Source: JAJPKK01 sp963802745 (GTDB lineage Bacteria > Pseudomonadota > Alphaproteobacteria > Rhizobiales > Xanthobacteraceae). From it: DNA of 64,000 nt. Of the stretch, positions 38,047 to 49,133 are shown piece after piece. Position numbers and translations under genes: made by a program. The notes below the pieces were generated by a model that saw only the letters and a program-made list of their open reading frames with translations, searched no databases and was not told where the DNA came from. The stretch's first letter is position 1. Each line of letters begins with the position of its first letter. The stretch covers positions 37,750-101,749 of the forward strand of contig CAWDKL010000081.1 in NCBI GenBank assembly GCA_963802745.1. The letters run 5' to 3'.

Positions 38047-39288
38047 ATGGAAGTCGCCATCATCGGCGGCGGGGTCGCCGGCCTGTCGCTTGCCATGAAC
38101 TTGCACGCGCGTAGAATCCGGGCGTGTGTATTCGAACGCGCGCCCGAGATCCGCGAACTTGGGGTTGGAATCACCCTATTGCCACATGCGATGCGGGAAT
38201 TTGCCGCGCTCGGAGTCAAGGACGAACTGGTCGGCGCCGGGGTGGTGATTCGCGAAAGCTGCTTTTTCAACCGGTTCGGACAGCTGATCTACCGCGAAGA
38301 CCGCGGCCAGCATGCCGGCTACGCCTATCCGGAGGTCAGCATTCATCGCGGCCGCCTGCACATGATCCTCTACCGCGCCGCGCTGGCGCGTCTCGGTGCC
38401 GGCTCTATCCGGACCGACCATGAATGCGTCCGGGTCGAGCAGGACGAAACCGGCGCGACCGCCTTTTTCCGCGCCTCCAGCAACGGCCGCGCGCTCGAAC
38501 CGGTGCGCGCCGACGTGATCGTCGCTTGCGACGGCGTCAATTCGGCGCTGCGCCGGCAATTCTATCCCGATGACGAGGTCGCTTTCGCGGGTATCAATAC
38601 CTGGCGCGGCATCACCCGCCGCAAGCCGTTTCTCTCCGGCAAAAGCTACACCCGCACCGGGTCGATCCTCACAGGCAAGATCGTGATCTATCCGATCATC
38701 GATGACGTCGATGGCGACGGCAACCAGCTGATCAACTGGATGGCGGAAATCCAGCGCGACACGTTCGCGAAGAACGACTGGAATCAGCCCGGCAACCTGG
38801 CGGATTTCTATCCGATCTACCAGAATTGGCGGTTCGACTGGCTCGATGTGGCGGAGCTGATCCGCACCGCCGACCAGATCCTGGAATACCCGATGGTGGA
38901 CAAGGACCCGGTGGACCGCTGGACCTTCGGCCGGGTGACGCTCGCCGGAGATGCCGCGCATCCGATGTATCCGCGCGGCTCCAACGGCGCCGCCCAGGGC
39001 GCCATCGATGCCCGCACCCTGGCGGATTGCCTGGCCACCACCGCGGCGGCCCACGGCGATGCGCGTGACGCTTTGCGCGCCTACGAGGCACAGCGCCTGC
39101 CGGTCGCCAACAAGGTGGTGCTGACCAACCGGGCGCACCCGCCGGATTTCATCAACATCAAGGTCGAGGAGCTGGTCGGCGACCGTCCGTTCGACAATCT
39201 CGACCGCTACATCACCCAGGATGAACTGCGGGCGCTGTCGGACAACTATAAGCGCATCGCCGGGTTTGCACTGGCGGATGTGAGGTAG
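38047..39288 (+). CDS. FAD-dependent monooxygenase (class A flavoprotein)
   Basis: A 413-residue flavoprotein of the PHBH/salicylate hydroxylase type. FAD site: MEVAIIGGGVAGLSLAMNL (GxGxxG) with FERAPEIRELGVGITLLPHA; the DG motif is DVIVACDGVNSALRRQFYP; the GD motif RVTLAGDAAHPMYPRGSNGA contacts FAD phosphate. Enzymes of this group hydroxylate aromatic acids with NAD(P)H and oxygen. The specific substrate cannot be told. It stands alone and is followed by a large palindromic repeat. Confidence 0.9.
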   Translation: MEVAIIGGGVAGLSLAMNLHARRIRACVFERAPEIRELGVGITLLPHAMREFAALGVKDELVGAGVVIRESCFFNRFGQLIYREDRGQHAGYAYPEVSIHRGRLHMILYRAALARLGAGSIRTDHECVRVEQDETGATAFFRASSNGRALEPVRADVIVACDGVNSALRRQFYPDDEVAFAGINTWRGITRRKPFLSGKSYTRTGSILTGKIVIYPIIDDVDGDGNQLINWMAEIQRDTFAKNDWNQPGNLADFYPIYQNWRFDWLDVAELIRTADQILEYPMVDKDPVDRWTFGRVTLAGDAAHPMYPRGSNGAAQGAIDARTLADCLATTAAAHGDARDALRAYEAQRLPVANKVVLTNRAHPPDFINIKVEELVGDRPFDNLDRYITQDELRALSDNYKRIAGFALADVR

Positions 39289-39318
39289 ATCAGCCAACTT
39301 TCGATGAGGGCGATGCGG

Positions 39319-39482
39319 CGTAGGGTGGGCAAAATCGCCCCGCCTCGACGAAGCGAATACGCCCGAACCCACCGCGATTTTGCCCACGCGGACCACACAG
39401 AAGGGTTTGACTGCGTGGGCAAAATCGCCGGGAGCGGCGGCGCTGGCCTTAGCATAGGGAACGCGATTTTGCCCACCCTACG
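39319..39482. repeat. Composite TAGGGTGGGC palindromic repeat
   Basis: The element starts CGTAGGGTGGGCAAAATCGC and ends GCGATTTTGCCCACCCTACG, perfect inverted ends of 20 bp. Inside, a second inverted pair GCGATTTTGCCCACGCGGAC / CTGCGTGGGCAAAATCGC forms another potential arm. A shortened relative is at 47677-47745. The structure suggests two nested copies of one small mobile element. It lies between the convergent monooxygenase and oxidoreductase genes, where it could also act as a bidirectional terminator. Confidence 0.8.
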
Positions 39483-39522
39483 CCGCTTCGCCCGCTCCGA
39501 CCTCACCGAAGCTGGTCTAAAC

Positions 39523-40767
39523 CTACCCAAATCGTTCCGCCGCGTAAGGGGCCGGATCGCAGAACGGCGTCGCCCCGGTCATCATCTCGGCCACCAGCCG
39601 GCCGCTGACCGGACCGAGCGTCAGTCCCGAATGGCCATGGCCGTAGGCAAGCCAGAGGTTCGGCTGGCCGGGAGCGCGGCCGAGCACCGGGCGCGAATCC
39701 GCAAAGCACGGCCGCGCGCCAAGCCAAGGCTGGTCCTCGACCGCCTCGCCGAGCGGAAACAGGTCGCGGGCCGCCGGCAACACACGATCGAACTGCACCG
39801 GCGTCGGCGCGGCATCGCGCGGGGCGAACTCCGCGCCGGTGGTGATGCGGAAGCCCTGCTCCATCGGGGCGATGCAATAGCCGATGTCGGCATCGAGAAT
39901 TGGTCGCGCCAAGCTCGCATTGCCGCGCGCGGCGAAATGGCGATGGTAGCCGCGCTTGATACCGAGCGGCAGCCGAATGCCGATCGGACTGAGTACATCG
40001 GGTGCCCACGGTCCGAGCGCGATGACGGCGGCGTCCGTGTCGATCGCGCCCTGATCGGTCTCGATCCGCCACCGCGTGCCGGTGCGGCGCAGGCTGCGCG
40101 CATCGCCCGTCACCGCGACCCCGCCTAAGGCTTCGAACCGCCGCACATAGGCGCGGGTAACGGCGAGCGGGTTGGATACGCTCGCGGCGTCCTCCCAAAA
40201 CACTGCGTGGCGGAACACCGGCGCGAGCGAGGGTTCGAGCGCCCGCGCGGCATCCGCGTCCAACGCCCGCACCGGCAAGCCGAGGTCCGCCGCGATCGCG
40301 CGTTCGCGCCCGGTCGCGGCAAAACCGCCGTCGCTCCGGTAAAGCTTGAGCCAGCCGGTGCGGCGCAGGTAGCGCTCCGCGTCGGATTCCGCCATCAGGG
40401 CTTCGTGTTCGGCGACGGCCCGAGAGAATAGCGGCCGCATGGCTTGCATGGTGGCGACCAGGCGCTCCGGCGCCGAATTGCGGCGGAAGGCCAACAGCCA
40501 GGGCGCCACCTGGGGAAGAAAGCTGGCGTGATAATTGGCTTCCGGGGCCTGCTTGAGGGCGATCCGCAGCAGGGCGCCGAGGCGCGACGGGAAGGTCGCC
40601 GGAAACAGCGTATTGCCTTCGATGATGCCGGCATTGCCGTAGGAGGTGCCCCGCCCCGGATCGCCGCGGTCGAGGAGCGCCACCGATGCCCCGCGTTTGA
40701 CGAGGTGCAGCGCCACGCAGACGCCCACGATTCCGGAGCCAAGCACGATCGCATCGGTACGGGCCAT
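39523..40767 (-). CDS. DadA-like FAD-dependent amino-acid/amine oxidoreductase
   Basis: A 414-residue DAO-family flavoprotein. N-terminal MARTDAIVLGSGIVGVCVAL (FAD, GxGxxG) and GRGTSYGNAGIIEGNTL are typical of D-amino-acid dehydrogenases. The C-terminal GQPNLWLAYGHGHSGLTLGP is the second FAD contact. Such enzymes oxidise D-amino acids or secondary amines and pass electrons to the respiratory chain. The exact substrate is unresolved. A divergent rpe gene begins 200 bp away. Confidence 0.9.
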   Translation of the reverse strand: MARTDAIVLGSGIVGVCVALHLVKRGASVALLDRGDPGRGTSYGNAGIIEGNTLFPATFPSRLGALLRIALKQAPEANYHASFLPQVAPWLLAFRRNSAPERLVATMQAMRPLFSRAVAEHEALMAESDAERYLRRTGWLKLYRSDGGFAATGRERAIAADLGLPVRALDADAARALEPSLAPVFRHAVFWEDAASVSNPLAVTRAYVRRFEALGGVAVTGDARSLRRTGTRWRIETDQGAIDTDAAVIALGPWAPDVLSPIGIRLPLGIKRGYHRHFAARGNASLARPILDADIGYCIAPMEQGFRITTGAEFAPRDAAPTPVQFDRVLPAARDLFPLGEAVEDQPWLGARPCFADSRPVLGRAPGQPNLWLAYGHGHSGLTLGPVSGRLVAEMMTGATPFCDPAPYAAERFG

Positions 40768-40966
40768 GGATTGTCCTTCATGCGCGGTTGGCTGAGTAGC
40801 CTGGTGGGTCCTGCCCCATGCATGACGGAAAGCACCGCAGCGGCCCGTGCGACCCGGGCGCTGCTGCCTTGCATGGCTCTTCCCATTGACGCAGTGTTGC
40901 TTGGCGCAATTGCGGCGGCGACGGACACCCGTCGCAATCGACGCCGTGACAATTCCGGAGGTTCCC

Positions 40967-41650
40967 GTGCATCGAGCCCTCGCCGTGGCCCCGTCCATCC
41001 TGGCCGCCGACTTCGCCAAGCTCGGCGAGGAGATTCGCGCCATCGACGCCGCGGGTGCCGACTGGATCCATGTGGATGTGATGGACGGGCATTTCGTGCC
41101 CAACATCAGCATCGGACCCGACGTGGTGAAGGCGTTGCGGCCGCATACCGCAAAGCCGTTCGACGTGCATCTCATGATTTCGCCGTGCGATCCTTATCTG
41201 GAAGCCTTCGCCAGGGCGGGCGCCGATCTCATCACCGTGCATGTGGAGGCCGGCCCTCATATACACCGTTCGCTGCAGGCGATCCGGGCACTGGGCAAGA
41301 AGGCCGGCGTCACCCTCAATCCCGGCACGCCGGAATGCATGATCGAGCCCGTGATCGACCTGGTCGATCTGATCCTTGTCATGTCGGTCAATCCGGGCTT
41401 TGGCGGCCAGAAATTCATTCCGGCGGCGGTGGAGAAGATCAGGCGATTGCGCGCGATGGCGGGCGGACGCCCCATCGACATCGAAGTGGATGGCGGCGTG
41501 ACGCCGGACACCACGGCGGAGGTCGTGCGGGCGGGGGCCAACGTGCTGGTTGCGGGCTCCGCCGTATTCAGGGGCGGGCCGTCGGCTTATCCGGCGAACA
41601 TCGCGGCGATCCGCAACGCAGCCATGCTGGCGCGAGGCGAGGCGGTGTGA
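40967..41650 (+). CDS. rpe: Ribulose-phosphate 3-epimerase
   Basis: A 227-residue TIM-barrel enzyme interconverting ribulose-5-P and xylulose-5-P. Motifs: APSILAADFAKLGEEI, GADWIHVDVMDGHFVPNISI (metal Asp and His), FDVHLMI, VMSVNPGFGGQKFIP and IEVDGGVTPDTT. The start is GTG 40967, preceded by GGAGG at good spacing; the frame opens earlier without support. Full length. Confidence 0.97.
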   Translation: MHRALAVAPSILAADFAKLGEEIRAIDAAGADWIHVDVMDGHFVPNISIGPDVVKALRPHTAKPFDVHLMISPCDPYLEAFARAGADLITVHVEAGPHIHRSLQAIRALGKKAGVTLNPGTPECMIEPVIDLVDLILVMSVNPGFGGQKFIPAAVEKIRRLRAMAGGRPIDIEVDGGVTPDTTAEVVRAGANVLVAGSAVFRGGPSAYPANIAAIRNAAMLARGEAV

Positions 41651-41693
41651 TGGCGCGAAGCCGCAAGCCCTGGAGGGGAAATCCGAGCCCGGT

Positions 41694-42536
41694 CTACGAC
41701 ACGAAACCCGCGATCTTCTCACTCTCTTCCCAAAGTCGTCTTGCGGCGGCATCGTCCTGCGCGGCGGGGCTTGGTTCGGCCTGCCGGCAATCAGCGAAAT
41801 AGGCGCCACTGACGCCGGCCACCTCCGGCGAACTGGCGAGATACACGATCGTCTGCGCGCCGGCCTCTGGCTTGCCCGCGAACAGCATGGCAAACCGCGC
41901 GAAGGTGGCGAACAGCCCGCCGGAACGCTGCCCGAGACCGGTCGCCACAAAGCCCGGATGCAGGCAGTTGGCGGTGACGCCGGTGCCGGCGAGTCGGCGG
42001 GCCAATTCGCGGGTGAACAGGATATTGGCGAGTTTGGAACGGCCATAGGCGTCCATCACGCTGTAGCGGTGAGCGAGTTGCAGGTCGGTGAAATCCAGGC
42101 TGCGGCCGCGATGAGCGCGCGAGGCGGTATTGACGATGCGGGCCGGCGCCGATGCCACAAGGCGCTCGCGCAGGACCTGCGTGAGCACGAAATACGCCAT
42201 GTGGTTGGTCGCGAAGGTGCGCTCGAGCCCGTCGGGCGTGACGCCCCGGCTCGCAAACACGTTGCCGGCATTGTTGATCAGCACGTCGATGCGCGGTTCC
42301 GCGGCCGCGATCTCTGCGCCTACGCGTTTGACCTCGGCGATCACCGACAGTTCGGCGATATGCGCCCGGTGCGCGACCCCAGGCCCGGCCGCCCGCAGCC
42401 GCTCGAGCGTCTGCTCCGCCCGCCCGCGGTCGCGGGCCACCAGAACGATTTTGCCACCCAGCGCGGCAAGCCGCTCCGCCGCGATCCGCCCGATCCCGGA
42501 GGTGGCTCCGGTGATGACAACGACTTTGCCTTGCAT
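41694..42536 (-). CDS. Short-chain dehydrogenase/reductase (retinol-dehydrogenase-like)
   Basis: A 280-residue classical SDR. NAD(P) site KVVVITGATSGIGRIAAERL (TGxxxGIG), the structural NNAG in VLINNAGNVF, catalytic Ser in RIVNTASRAH and the YxxxK pair in VMDAYGRSKLANILF. The LANILFTRELARRL and ANCLHPGFVATGL phrases point to the retinol-dehydrogenase/WW-oxidoreductase-like branch. Substrate unknown. It lies between rpe and purB, on the opposite strand to both. Confidence 0.92.
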   Translation of the reverse strand: MQGKVVVITGATSGIGRIAAERLAALGGKIVLVARDRGRAEQTLERLRAAGPGVAHRAHIAELSVIAEVKRVGAEIAAAEPRIDVLINNAGNVFASRGVTPDGLERTFATNHMAYFVLTQVLRERLVASAPARIVNTASRAHRGRSLDFTDLQLAHRYSVMDAYGRSKLANILFTRELARRLAGTGVTANCLHPGFVATGLGQRSGGLFATFARFAMLFAGKPEAGAQTIVYLASSPEVAGVSGAYFADCRQAEPSPAAQDDAAARRLWEESEKIAGFVS

Positions 42537-42635
42537 GGTGGCCTCCGATCAGCATGATGCGCGCCCGAATGGGCAACTCTTGACCCATAAGGTCGCATCC
42601 GCAAACCTCGAATTACCCCGATAAGGTAGGGTTGC

Positions 42636-43938
42636 ATGATCCCCCGTTACACCCGCCCCGAGATGGCCGCGATCTGGGACCCGCAGACGCGGTTCCGCAT
42701 CTGGTTCGAGATCGAGGCCCATGCAACCGATGCGCTGGCGGAACTCGGCGTGGTGCCGAAGGAGGCCGCGCAGGCGATCTGGGCCAAGGGCCGGGATGCC
42801 ACCTTCGACATCGATCGCATCGATGCGATCGAGCGCGAGGTCAAGCACGACGTCATCGCGTTTCTCACGCATCTGGCCGAGATCGTCGGGCCGGAAGCCC
42901 GCTATGTCCACCAGGGCATGACCTCGTCCGATGTGCTCGACACCTGCCTCAACGTGCAACTCACCCGCGCCGCCGACCTGCTGATCGCCGATGTGGACCG
43001 CCTGCTGGCTGCCCTCAAGCGGCGCGCGCTCGAATACAAGATGACGCCGACGGTCGGCCGCTCCCACGGCATCCATGCGGAGCCCACCACCTTCGGGCTC
43101 AAGCTCGCCTATGCGTATGCGGAATTCGCCCGCGGCCGCGAGCGGCTTTTGGCCGCCCGCCGCGAGGTGGCGACCTGTGCGATTTCCGGCGCGGTCGGCA
43201 CCTTCGCGCAGATCGCCCCGGCCGTGGAGGCGCATGTGGCCAAGGCGATGGGGCTCGCGGTCGAGCCGATCTCGACCCAGGTCATCCCGCGCGACCGCCA
43301 CGCCATGTATTTTGCCACCCTTGGGGTGGTCGCCTCGTCGATGGAGCGGCTTGCGACCGAAATCCGGCATCTGCAGCGCACCGAGGTGCTGGAGGCGGAG
43401 GAGTATTTTTCGCCCGGCCAAAAAGGCTCTTCGGCCATGCCGCACAAGCGCAACCCGGTGCTCTCGGAAAATATTACCGGCCTCGCCCGCATGGTGCGAG
43501 CCTATGTGAACCCGGCACTGGAAAACGTCGCGCTGTGGCACGAGCGCGACATTTCGCATTCCTCGGTGGAGCGGATGATCGGCCCGGACGCCACCGTGAC
43601 GCTGGACTTCGCGCTCAACCGCCTGGCCGGGCTGATCGAACGGCTGGTGGTCTATCCGGAAAATATGCGCAAAAATCTCGACCGCCTCGGCGGCCTGGTG
43701 CACTCCCAGCGCGTCCTGCTCGCACTGACGCAAAAGGGTGCGTCGCGGGAGGAGGCCTACGGCCTGGTCCAGCGCAACGCCATGAAGGTGTGGGAGGCCG
43801 GGCGGCGATTTCCAGCACCTGCTGGCGGCCGATCCGGATGTGCGGAAATATCTCTCGGAAGCCGAGATTGCGGCGAATTTCGACCTGGGGTACCATTTTA
43901 AAGAGGTCGATACGATCTTCGGGCGCGTGTTTGGGTAG
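42636..43938 (+). pseudogene. purB: Adenylosuccinate lyase, one frameshift near the C-terminus
   Basis: PurB acts twice in purine synthesis, splitting SAICAR and adenylosuccinate. The first 390 residues are normal: HQGMTSSDVLDTCLNVQL, GRSHGIHAEPTTFGLK and the flexible signature loop KGSSAMPHKRNPVLSENI. At about 43800 the frame slips; the remaining C-terminus GGDFQHLLAADPDVRKYLSE and HFKEVDTIFGRVFG follows in the next frame to TAG at 43938. An extra G in GGCCGGGCGGCG explains it. As purB is normally essential without purines, an assembly error is likely. Confidence 0.95.
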
Positions 43939-44065
43939 GTTGGAACGCATCTTTGCGCAGAAGTAGGCCGTAGGCCGCCTGGACGCTCTTGCCGTGGGCT
44001 GATGCGATGCGCTACCTCAGAGGAACAAAGTGCGAGGGGCAAACGTGGCGGCGTCTGCCACGTGG

Positions 44066-44152
44066 TCATGGCCGGGCTTGGCCCGGCCAACTCGATAATC
44101 GGCACACCATGCCTTGCTGAACGAGATCCCCGGGACAAGCTCGGCGATGACG
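44066..44152. repeat. Dispersed palindromic repeat (third copy)
   Basis: Contains TCATGGCCGGGCTTGGCCCGGCC, then CTGAACGAGATCCCCGGGAC and ending GCTCGGCGATGA. It is the reverse orientation of the element at 17737-17821 and related to 6580-6670. It occupies the gap between purB and the AbrB gene. An AbrB-frame extension into it is accidental. Confidence 0.7.
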
Positions 44153-44209
44153 AATGGGCCGCCACGACCTTCGACTCTCTTACGGAACAAAAGCGGAAAG
44201 AAGTGTGGG

Positions 44210-44479
44210 ATGCGGCATTATCAGGCCAAGGTGTCCGCCGAGGGTCAGCTGACGATACCTGCAGCCATACGTGAGGCTTTCGGCTTGAAGACCGGCGACA
44301 TCGTCGATTTTTATGTTGATGACGCCGGACGTTCCGTCACGCTGTTGGCGCGGAACAAGAGCATTTTTGAGCGGCTGGATGAGTTTAAGCTTCCGCCCTC
44401 GCCCAATGGCCGGCCGGTGACGGTGGCGGAGATGGATGACGCTATCGGCGACTATGACCGAAAAGCACGAGCGGATTAG
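44210..44479 (+). CDS. AbrB/SpoVT-type antitoxin, no cognate toxin adjacent
   Basis: An 89-residue protein. The N-terminal swapped-hairpin AbrB domain reads YQAKVSAEGQLTIPAAIREA and FGLKTGDIVDFYVDD. The C-terminal IFERLDEFKLPP...GRPVTVAEMDDAIGDY is the VapC-binding tail. ATG 44210 gives the family length. It is a paralogue of the antitoxin 140 bp downstream. No toxin follows it directly, so it may be an orphan that cross-regulates the next module, or the remains of a duplicated pair. Confidence 0.8.
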   Translation: MRHYQAKVSAEGQLTIPAAIREAFGLKTGDIVDFYVDDAGRSVTLLARNKSIFERLDEFKLPPSPNGRPVTVAEMDDAIGDYDRKARAD

Positions 44480-44617
44480 CCGCGAATGGAAGGAGCGTCA
44501 CGCGTTCGAGCAACGGTAGCCGCGCGGCACGAGGTAGGATTTGGACTGGCCTCGATACCAATCCCCTCCTTATATGCGCGTTAATAGTTTCGGAATGAAA
44601 CCTGCCAGGAGGCCACT

Positions 44618-44905
44618 ATGGAGCATGAGGCGACAGCGATCATCGGATCCAACGGTGAGGTGATCTTGCCCGCCGAGATCCGCGAGAAACTCGGGGTCTT
44701 AGCCGGCGATAGTTTGCAATTTCACGTGTCGGATTCCGGAGAGATGACGATCGTACCAGTGAGGCGGCGCAGCATCTTCGAGCGGCTCAGCGAATTGAAA
44801 TTGCCGTCGATCGGCCGGCCGGTGACCCGGGCGGACATCGACGCGGCAATCGGCGAGGCCATGGATGAACAGGAACAGCGGGTCCGGAGCCAGCGTCCCC
44901 GATGA
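44618..44905 (+). CDS. vapB: VapB antitoxin (AbrB family)
   Basis: A 95-residue AbrB-type antitoxin: ATAIIGSNGEVILPAEIREK and GVLAGDSLQFHVSDSGE form the DNA-binding domain, and SIFERLSELKLPSIGRPVTR plus a helical tail should bind VapC. GGAGG lies 9 bp before the ATG. The stop overlaps the vapC start (ATGA), typical of coupled vapBC operons. The FERL..LKLP...GRPVT tail is shared with the AbrB gene upstream. Confidence 0.88.
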   Translation: MEHEATAIIGSNGEVILPAEIREKLGVLAGDSLQFHVSDSGEMTIVPVRRRSIFERLSELKLPSIGRPVTRADIDAAIGEAMDEQEQRVRSQRPR

Positions 44906-45297
44906 TTGGGATCGATACCAACGTCCTTTTGAGATTCTTCGAAGTGGACGACGACGCTGCACAAACCGCCGCCGCACAACAGTTCGTGCGCGACCATGCG
45001 CCGGTGTTCATTCATCCGATCGTCCTCGCCGAATTCGCGTGGACCCTGCGGACCACGTTTAAGCTTGATCGTACCACGGTTTATGATCACCTGGCTGGTA
45101 TCGTTGCGGCGCCGGAGTTCACCCTTGCCAATCCGCAGGCGACCGGTCGTGCTGTCGAACAGTATGGGATGGGCGCGGCGGATTTCGCCGATTGCCTGAT
45201 CGGCGAAATGAATCACGCCGTCTTCGGATGCGAGACGACTGTGACATTTGATAAAGCAGCCGCAAAGGTTCCCGCATTCCGCCACCTCCCCATCTGA
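44902..45297 (+). CDS. vapC: VapC toxin (PIN-domain ribonuclease)
   Basis: A 131-residue PIN protein. The acidic quartet is present: IGIDTNVLLRFF, IVLAEFAWTLR, GAADFADCLIGEMNHAVFGC and TVTFDKAA. VapC toxins cleave tRNA or rRNA when not bound by VapB. The gene overlaps vapB by 4 bp. It ends 14 bp before ureC, an unusual position that would place urease under read-through of the toxin-antitoxin operon. Confidence 0.9.
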   Translation: MIGIDTNVLLRFFEVDDDAAQTAAAQQFVRDHAPVFIHPIVLAEFAWTLRTTFKLDRTTVYDHLAGIVAAPEFTLANPQATGRAVEQYGMGAADFADCLIGEMNHAVFGCETTVTFDKAAAKVPAFRHLPI

Positions 45298-45311
45298 AGG
45301 TTTCCTTGCTC

Positions 45312-47020
<1,709 letters not shown>

Positions 47021-47021
<1 letters not shown>

Positions 47022-47526
47022 TGAACCCCGACGCGCTGGCGCGCATCCGCGCCGTCCGCCGGGCGTCGCGGGTTTTCCGCGCCGGTGCGTGGGATGGCAG
47101 CAAGGCGGTCGATCGCGTCGTGCTCGATGCCGACGAACGCTTCCGCCGTCGCGTCGTCCTCACCGGCGAAGGCGGAACGCGGTTCTTGCTCGATTTGCCG
47201 GAAGCGACCGCGCTGCAGCGACGGCGACGCGCTTGCGCTCGATGACGGCGCTCTGGTGGCCGTGATCGCCAAGCCGGAGCCGGTGGTGGAGATTGCGGCG
47301 GCGGACCCGGCGGCTTTGGCCCGACTCGCCTGGCATCTCGGCAACCGCCACACCGAGCTGGAAATTTTTCACGACCGGCTGCGCATGCGACGCGATCATG
47401 TGCTTGAAGCAGATGCTCGCCGGGCTCGGGGCGCGGCTCAGTTTTGCGCACGCGCCGTTCGAGCCGGAGCGCGGCGCCTATGCGCACGCGGACGGGCGCG
47501 CCGGCGATGTCAGCCAGGACGGCTGA
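47021..47526 (+). pseudogene. ureE: Urease accessory nickel-chaperone UreE, two frameshifts
   Basis: UreE delivers nickel to urease. Three frames must be joined: VVLDADERFRRRVVLTGEGG and LLDLPEATAL (first), DGDALALDDGALVAVIAKPE and HLGNRHTELEIFHDRLRMRR (second), then MLAGLGARLSFAHAPFEPER to a stop at 47526 (third). The breaks, at about 47213 and 47414, each correspond to one extra base (GAAGCAGATG versus GAAGCGATG at the second). The repaired protein is about 168 residues and has only a short, non-His-rich tail. ureF, ureG and ureD are not seen. Confidence 0.85.
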
Positions 47527-47676
47527 TCGTGCGAACGTGATCGACGGGCCTCGCCCATGACTGCCCGCCCCGCAGGGACCCCGGACAGTAGCCTTACGCG
47601 CTACGCCTGCTTGGCCCGATGCGGCCTCAAGCAAAATAGAGCTATACCAATTACGGCCGCATCGAATTGCAAGGTC

Positions 47677-47745
47677 CTAGGGTGTGCAAAATCGCCCGGG
47701 CACGGCGGAGCAAACGGCACGGTCGCCGGCGATTTTGCGCACGCG
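47677..47745. repeat. TAGGGTG(T/G)GC-type repeat, shortened copy
   Basis: CTAGGGTGTGCAAAATCGCC at the left and GGCGATTTTGCGCACGCGG at the right form an imperfect inverted repeat around GGGCACGGCGGAGC. It is related to the elements at 39319-39482 and 13179-13302. Together with copy C of the CTCTCCCC repeat it fills most of the 594-bp gene-free gap between ureE and the ModA-like gene. Confidence 0.7.
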
Positions 47746-47885
47746 GTCGGCCGCTCACGTTATTATCGCGTGGCGTCGCGATCGCGGCGCTACTAACCAA
47801 AGGCCTGCAGCGTGCGCTACGTGTTCGGACCTCACCGGAATCCGGTCTAAGCGCAATACCGTTCACTTAACCCGAGGATGCGCCC

Positions 47886-48070
47886 GCCCCCTTCCCCATC
47901 GTTCTTCACGATGGGGAGAGGGTTGGGGTGAGGGGCAGGTGCCAGCACAGACGGCGCGGCCGATTGTCTCTTGTAGCTTTGCCGATTGCCGGCCCGGAAG
48001 CCCTCACGTGCTCCCGCCCCTCACCCTAACCCTCTCCCCACGGCGTGAAGAACGCCGCGGGGAGAGGGGA
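47886..48070. repeat. Dispersed CTCTCCCC/GGGGAGAG repeat, copy C
   Basis: Same element as the two at 28.2-28.7 kb: CCCCATCGTTCTTCACGATG plus GGGAGAGGGTTGGGGTGAGG at the left, then CCCCTCACCCTAACCCTCTC and the CGGCGTGAAGAACGCCG hairpin at the right. The middle 70 bp differ completely from copies A and B, which suggests that only the ends are conserved. Confidence 0.85.
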
Positions 48071-48120
48071 CGCGCGCATCCCCAACCCAAGTGAACGGTC
48101 TTGGGTCTAAGCTGCAAAAC

Positions 48121-48870
48121 TCAGCGTGGCGCCGGCTCGAACCCCTGCGACTTGAACAACGCCATTCCAGCCGGAGATGTCAGCAGGTTCAAAAGGGTTT
48201 GCGCGGCGTCCGGCTGTTTTGCCGCGGTGCCGATGCTGCCGGTGAAATCGATGTAGTTTTGCAGTTCCGGCGGCAGCCAGCCGACCAGCGTGACCGCCGG
48301 CGCGGACAGGATCGGCGCGATGCCGATCACCACAAGATCGGCCTCGCCGCGTGCAAGCGCCGCGACGGCGCCGCCCGACGGATAGGGCCGCAGCTTGGGC
48401 TGCATCGCCGCGGCAATTCCGAGCCGCGCAAGGATGGCATGGAATTGCACGCCGCTCGCGCCGCCATCGGCGTAGGCGACGGTCGGCGCCGCCAGCAGCG
48501 CACGGCGGAATGCATCGGCCGTGCCGATGTCGGGCTGCGGCGCGCCTTTGCGCACGGCGACGCCCAAGCCGGTGCGGCCCAGATCGACGCGCGAGCCGGC
48601 AACGAGCTTGCCCTGCCGCACCAGGTCGTCAGCCATGTCCGGCGCCAGGATGGCCACATCGAACGGGTCGCCCGCTTCGATCCGGCGCTTGAGCTCGGCC
48701 GCGAAGGCGGATTCGATTGCGAGTCGCCGGCCGGTCATGCGTTCGAAAACCGGGGCGATCTCGCGCACAATGCCACGCGGCGCGGCGCTGGTGAAGACCC
48801 GCGTTTCCACGGCCTCCGCTGCAATGGCCTGCGGTAGGCTCAGCGCGGCAAGGACGGCGGCGATCGTCAC
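48121..48870 (-). CDS. ModA-like periplasmic substrate-binding protein
   Basis: A 249-residue secreted protein (hydrophobic start TIAAVLAALSLPQAIAAE, GTG start 48870). The mature part reads VFTSAAPRGIVREIAPVFER, FDVAILAPDMADDLVRQGKL, TVAYADGGASGVQFHAIL and GEADLVVIGIAPIL, the two-lobe ModA-like fold. True molybdate-binding residues are not obvious, and no modBC genes adjoin, so the ligand is unknown. Such solitary proteins often bind anions or organic acids. Confidence 0.8.
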   Translation of the reverse strand: MTIAAVLAALSLPQAIAAEAVETRVFTSAAPRGIVREIAPVFERMTGRRLAIESAFAAELKRRIEAGDPFDVAILAPDMADDLVRQGKLVAGSRVDLGRTGLGVAVRKGAPQPDIGTADAFRRALLAAPTVAYADGGASGVQFHAILARLGIAAAMQPKLRPYPSGGAVAALARGEADLVVIGIAPILSAPAVTLVGWLPPELQNYIDFTGSIGTAAKQPDAAQTLLNLLTSPAGMALFKSQGFEPAPR

Positions 48871-49133
48871 GACGGCCGGTCGGGGAGAATTTTGTCCACA
48901 TGGGTTTCCATATATGCTCCGGTTTCGCTCTCAGGAGCGCTATGGGGGGCTGCGATGGAGCGCAAGACGCATCTGCTGGTACCTTAATGCTGCTAATAAA
49001 TATACCTCAAATTGTTTGGCGTTCAACGCCCGCTCGTCGCGTCAGCCCGCCCACGTTGAACGAATTTGACCTTGCAATTTCATAAAGGGGACATTAATGA
49101 GTTCCTCGCAAAGGGAGTGATTTTTTGAGGCTC

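Noticed and set aside
39304..40128. A 274-codon plus-strand frame
   Set aside because: It begins in a palindromic repeat and continues antisense to the DadA-like oxidoreductase.
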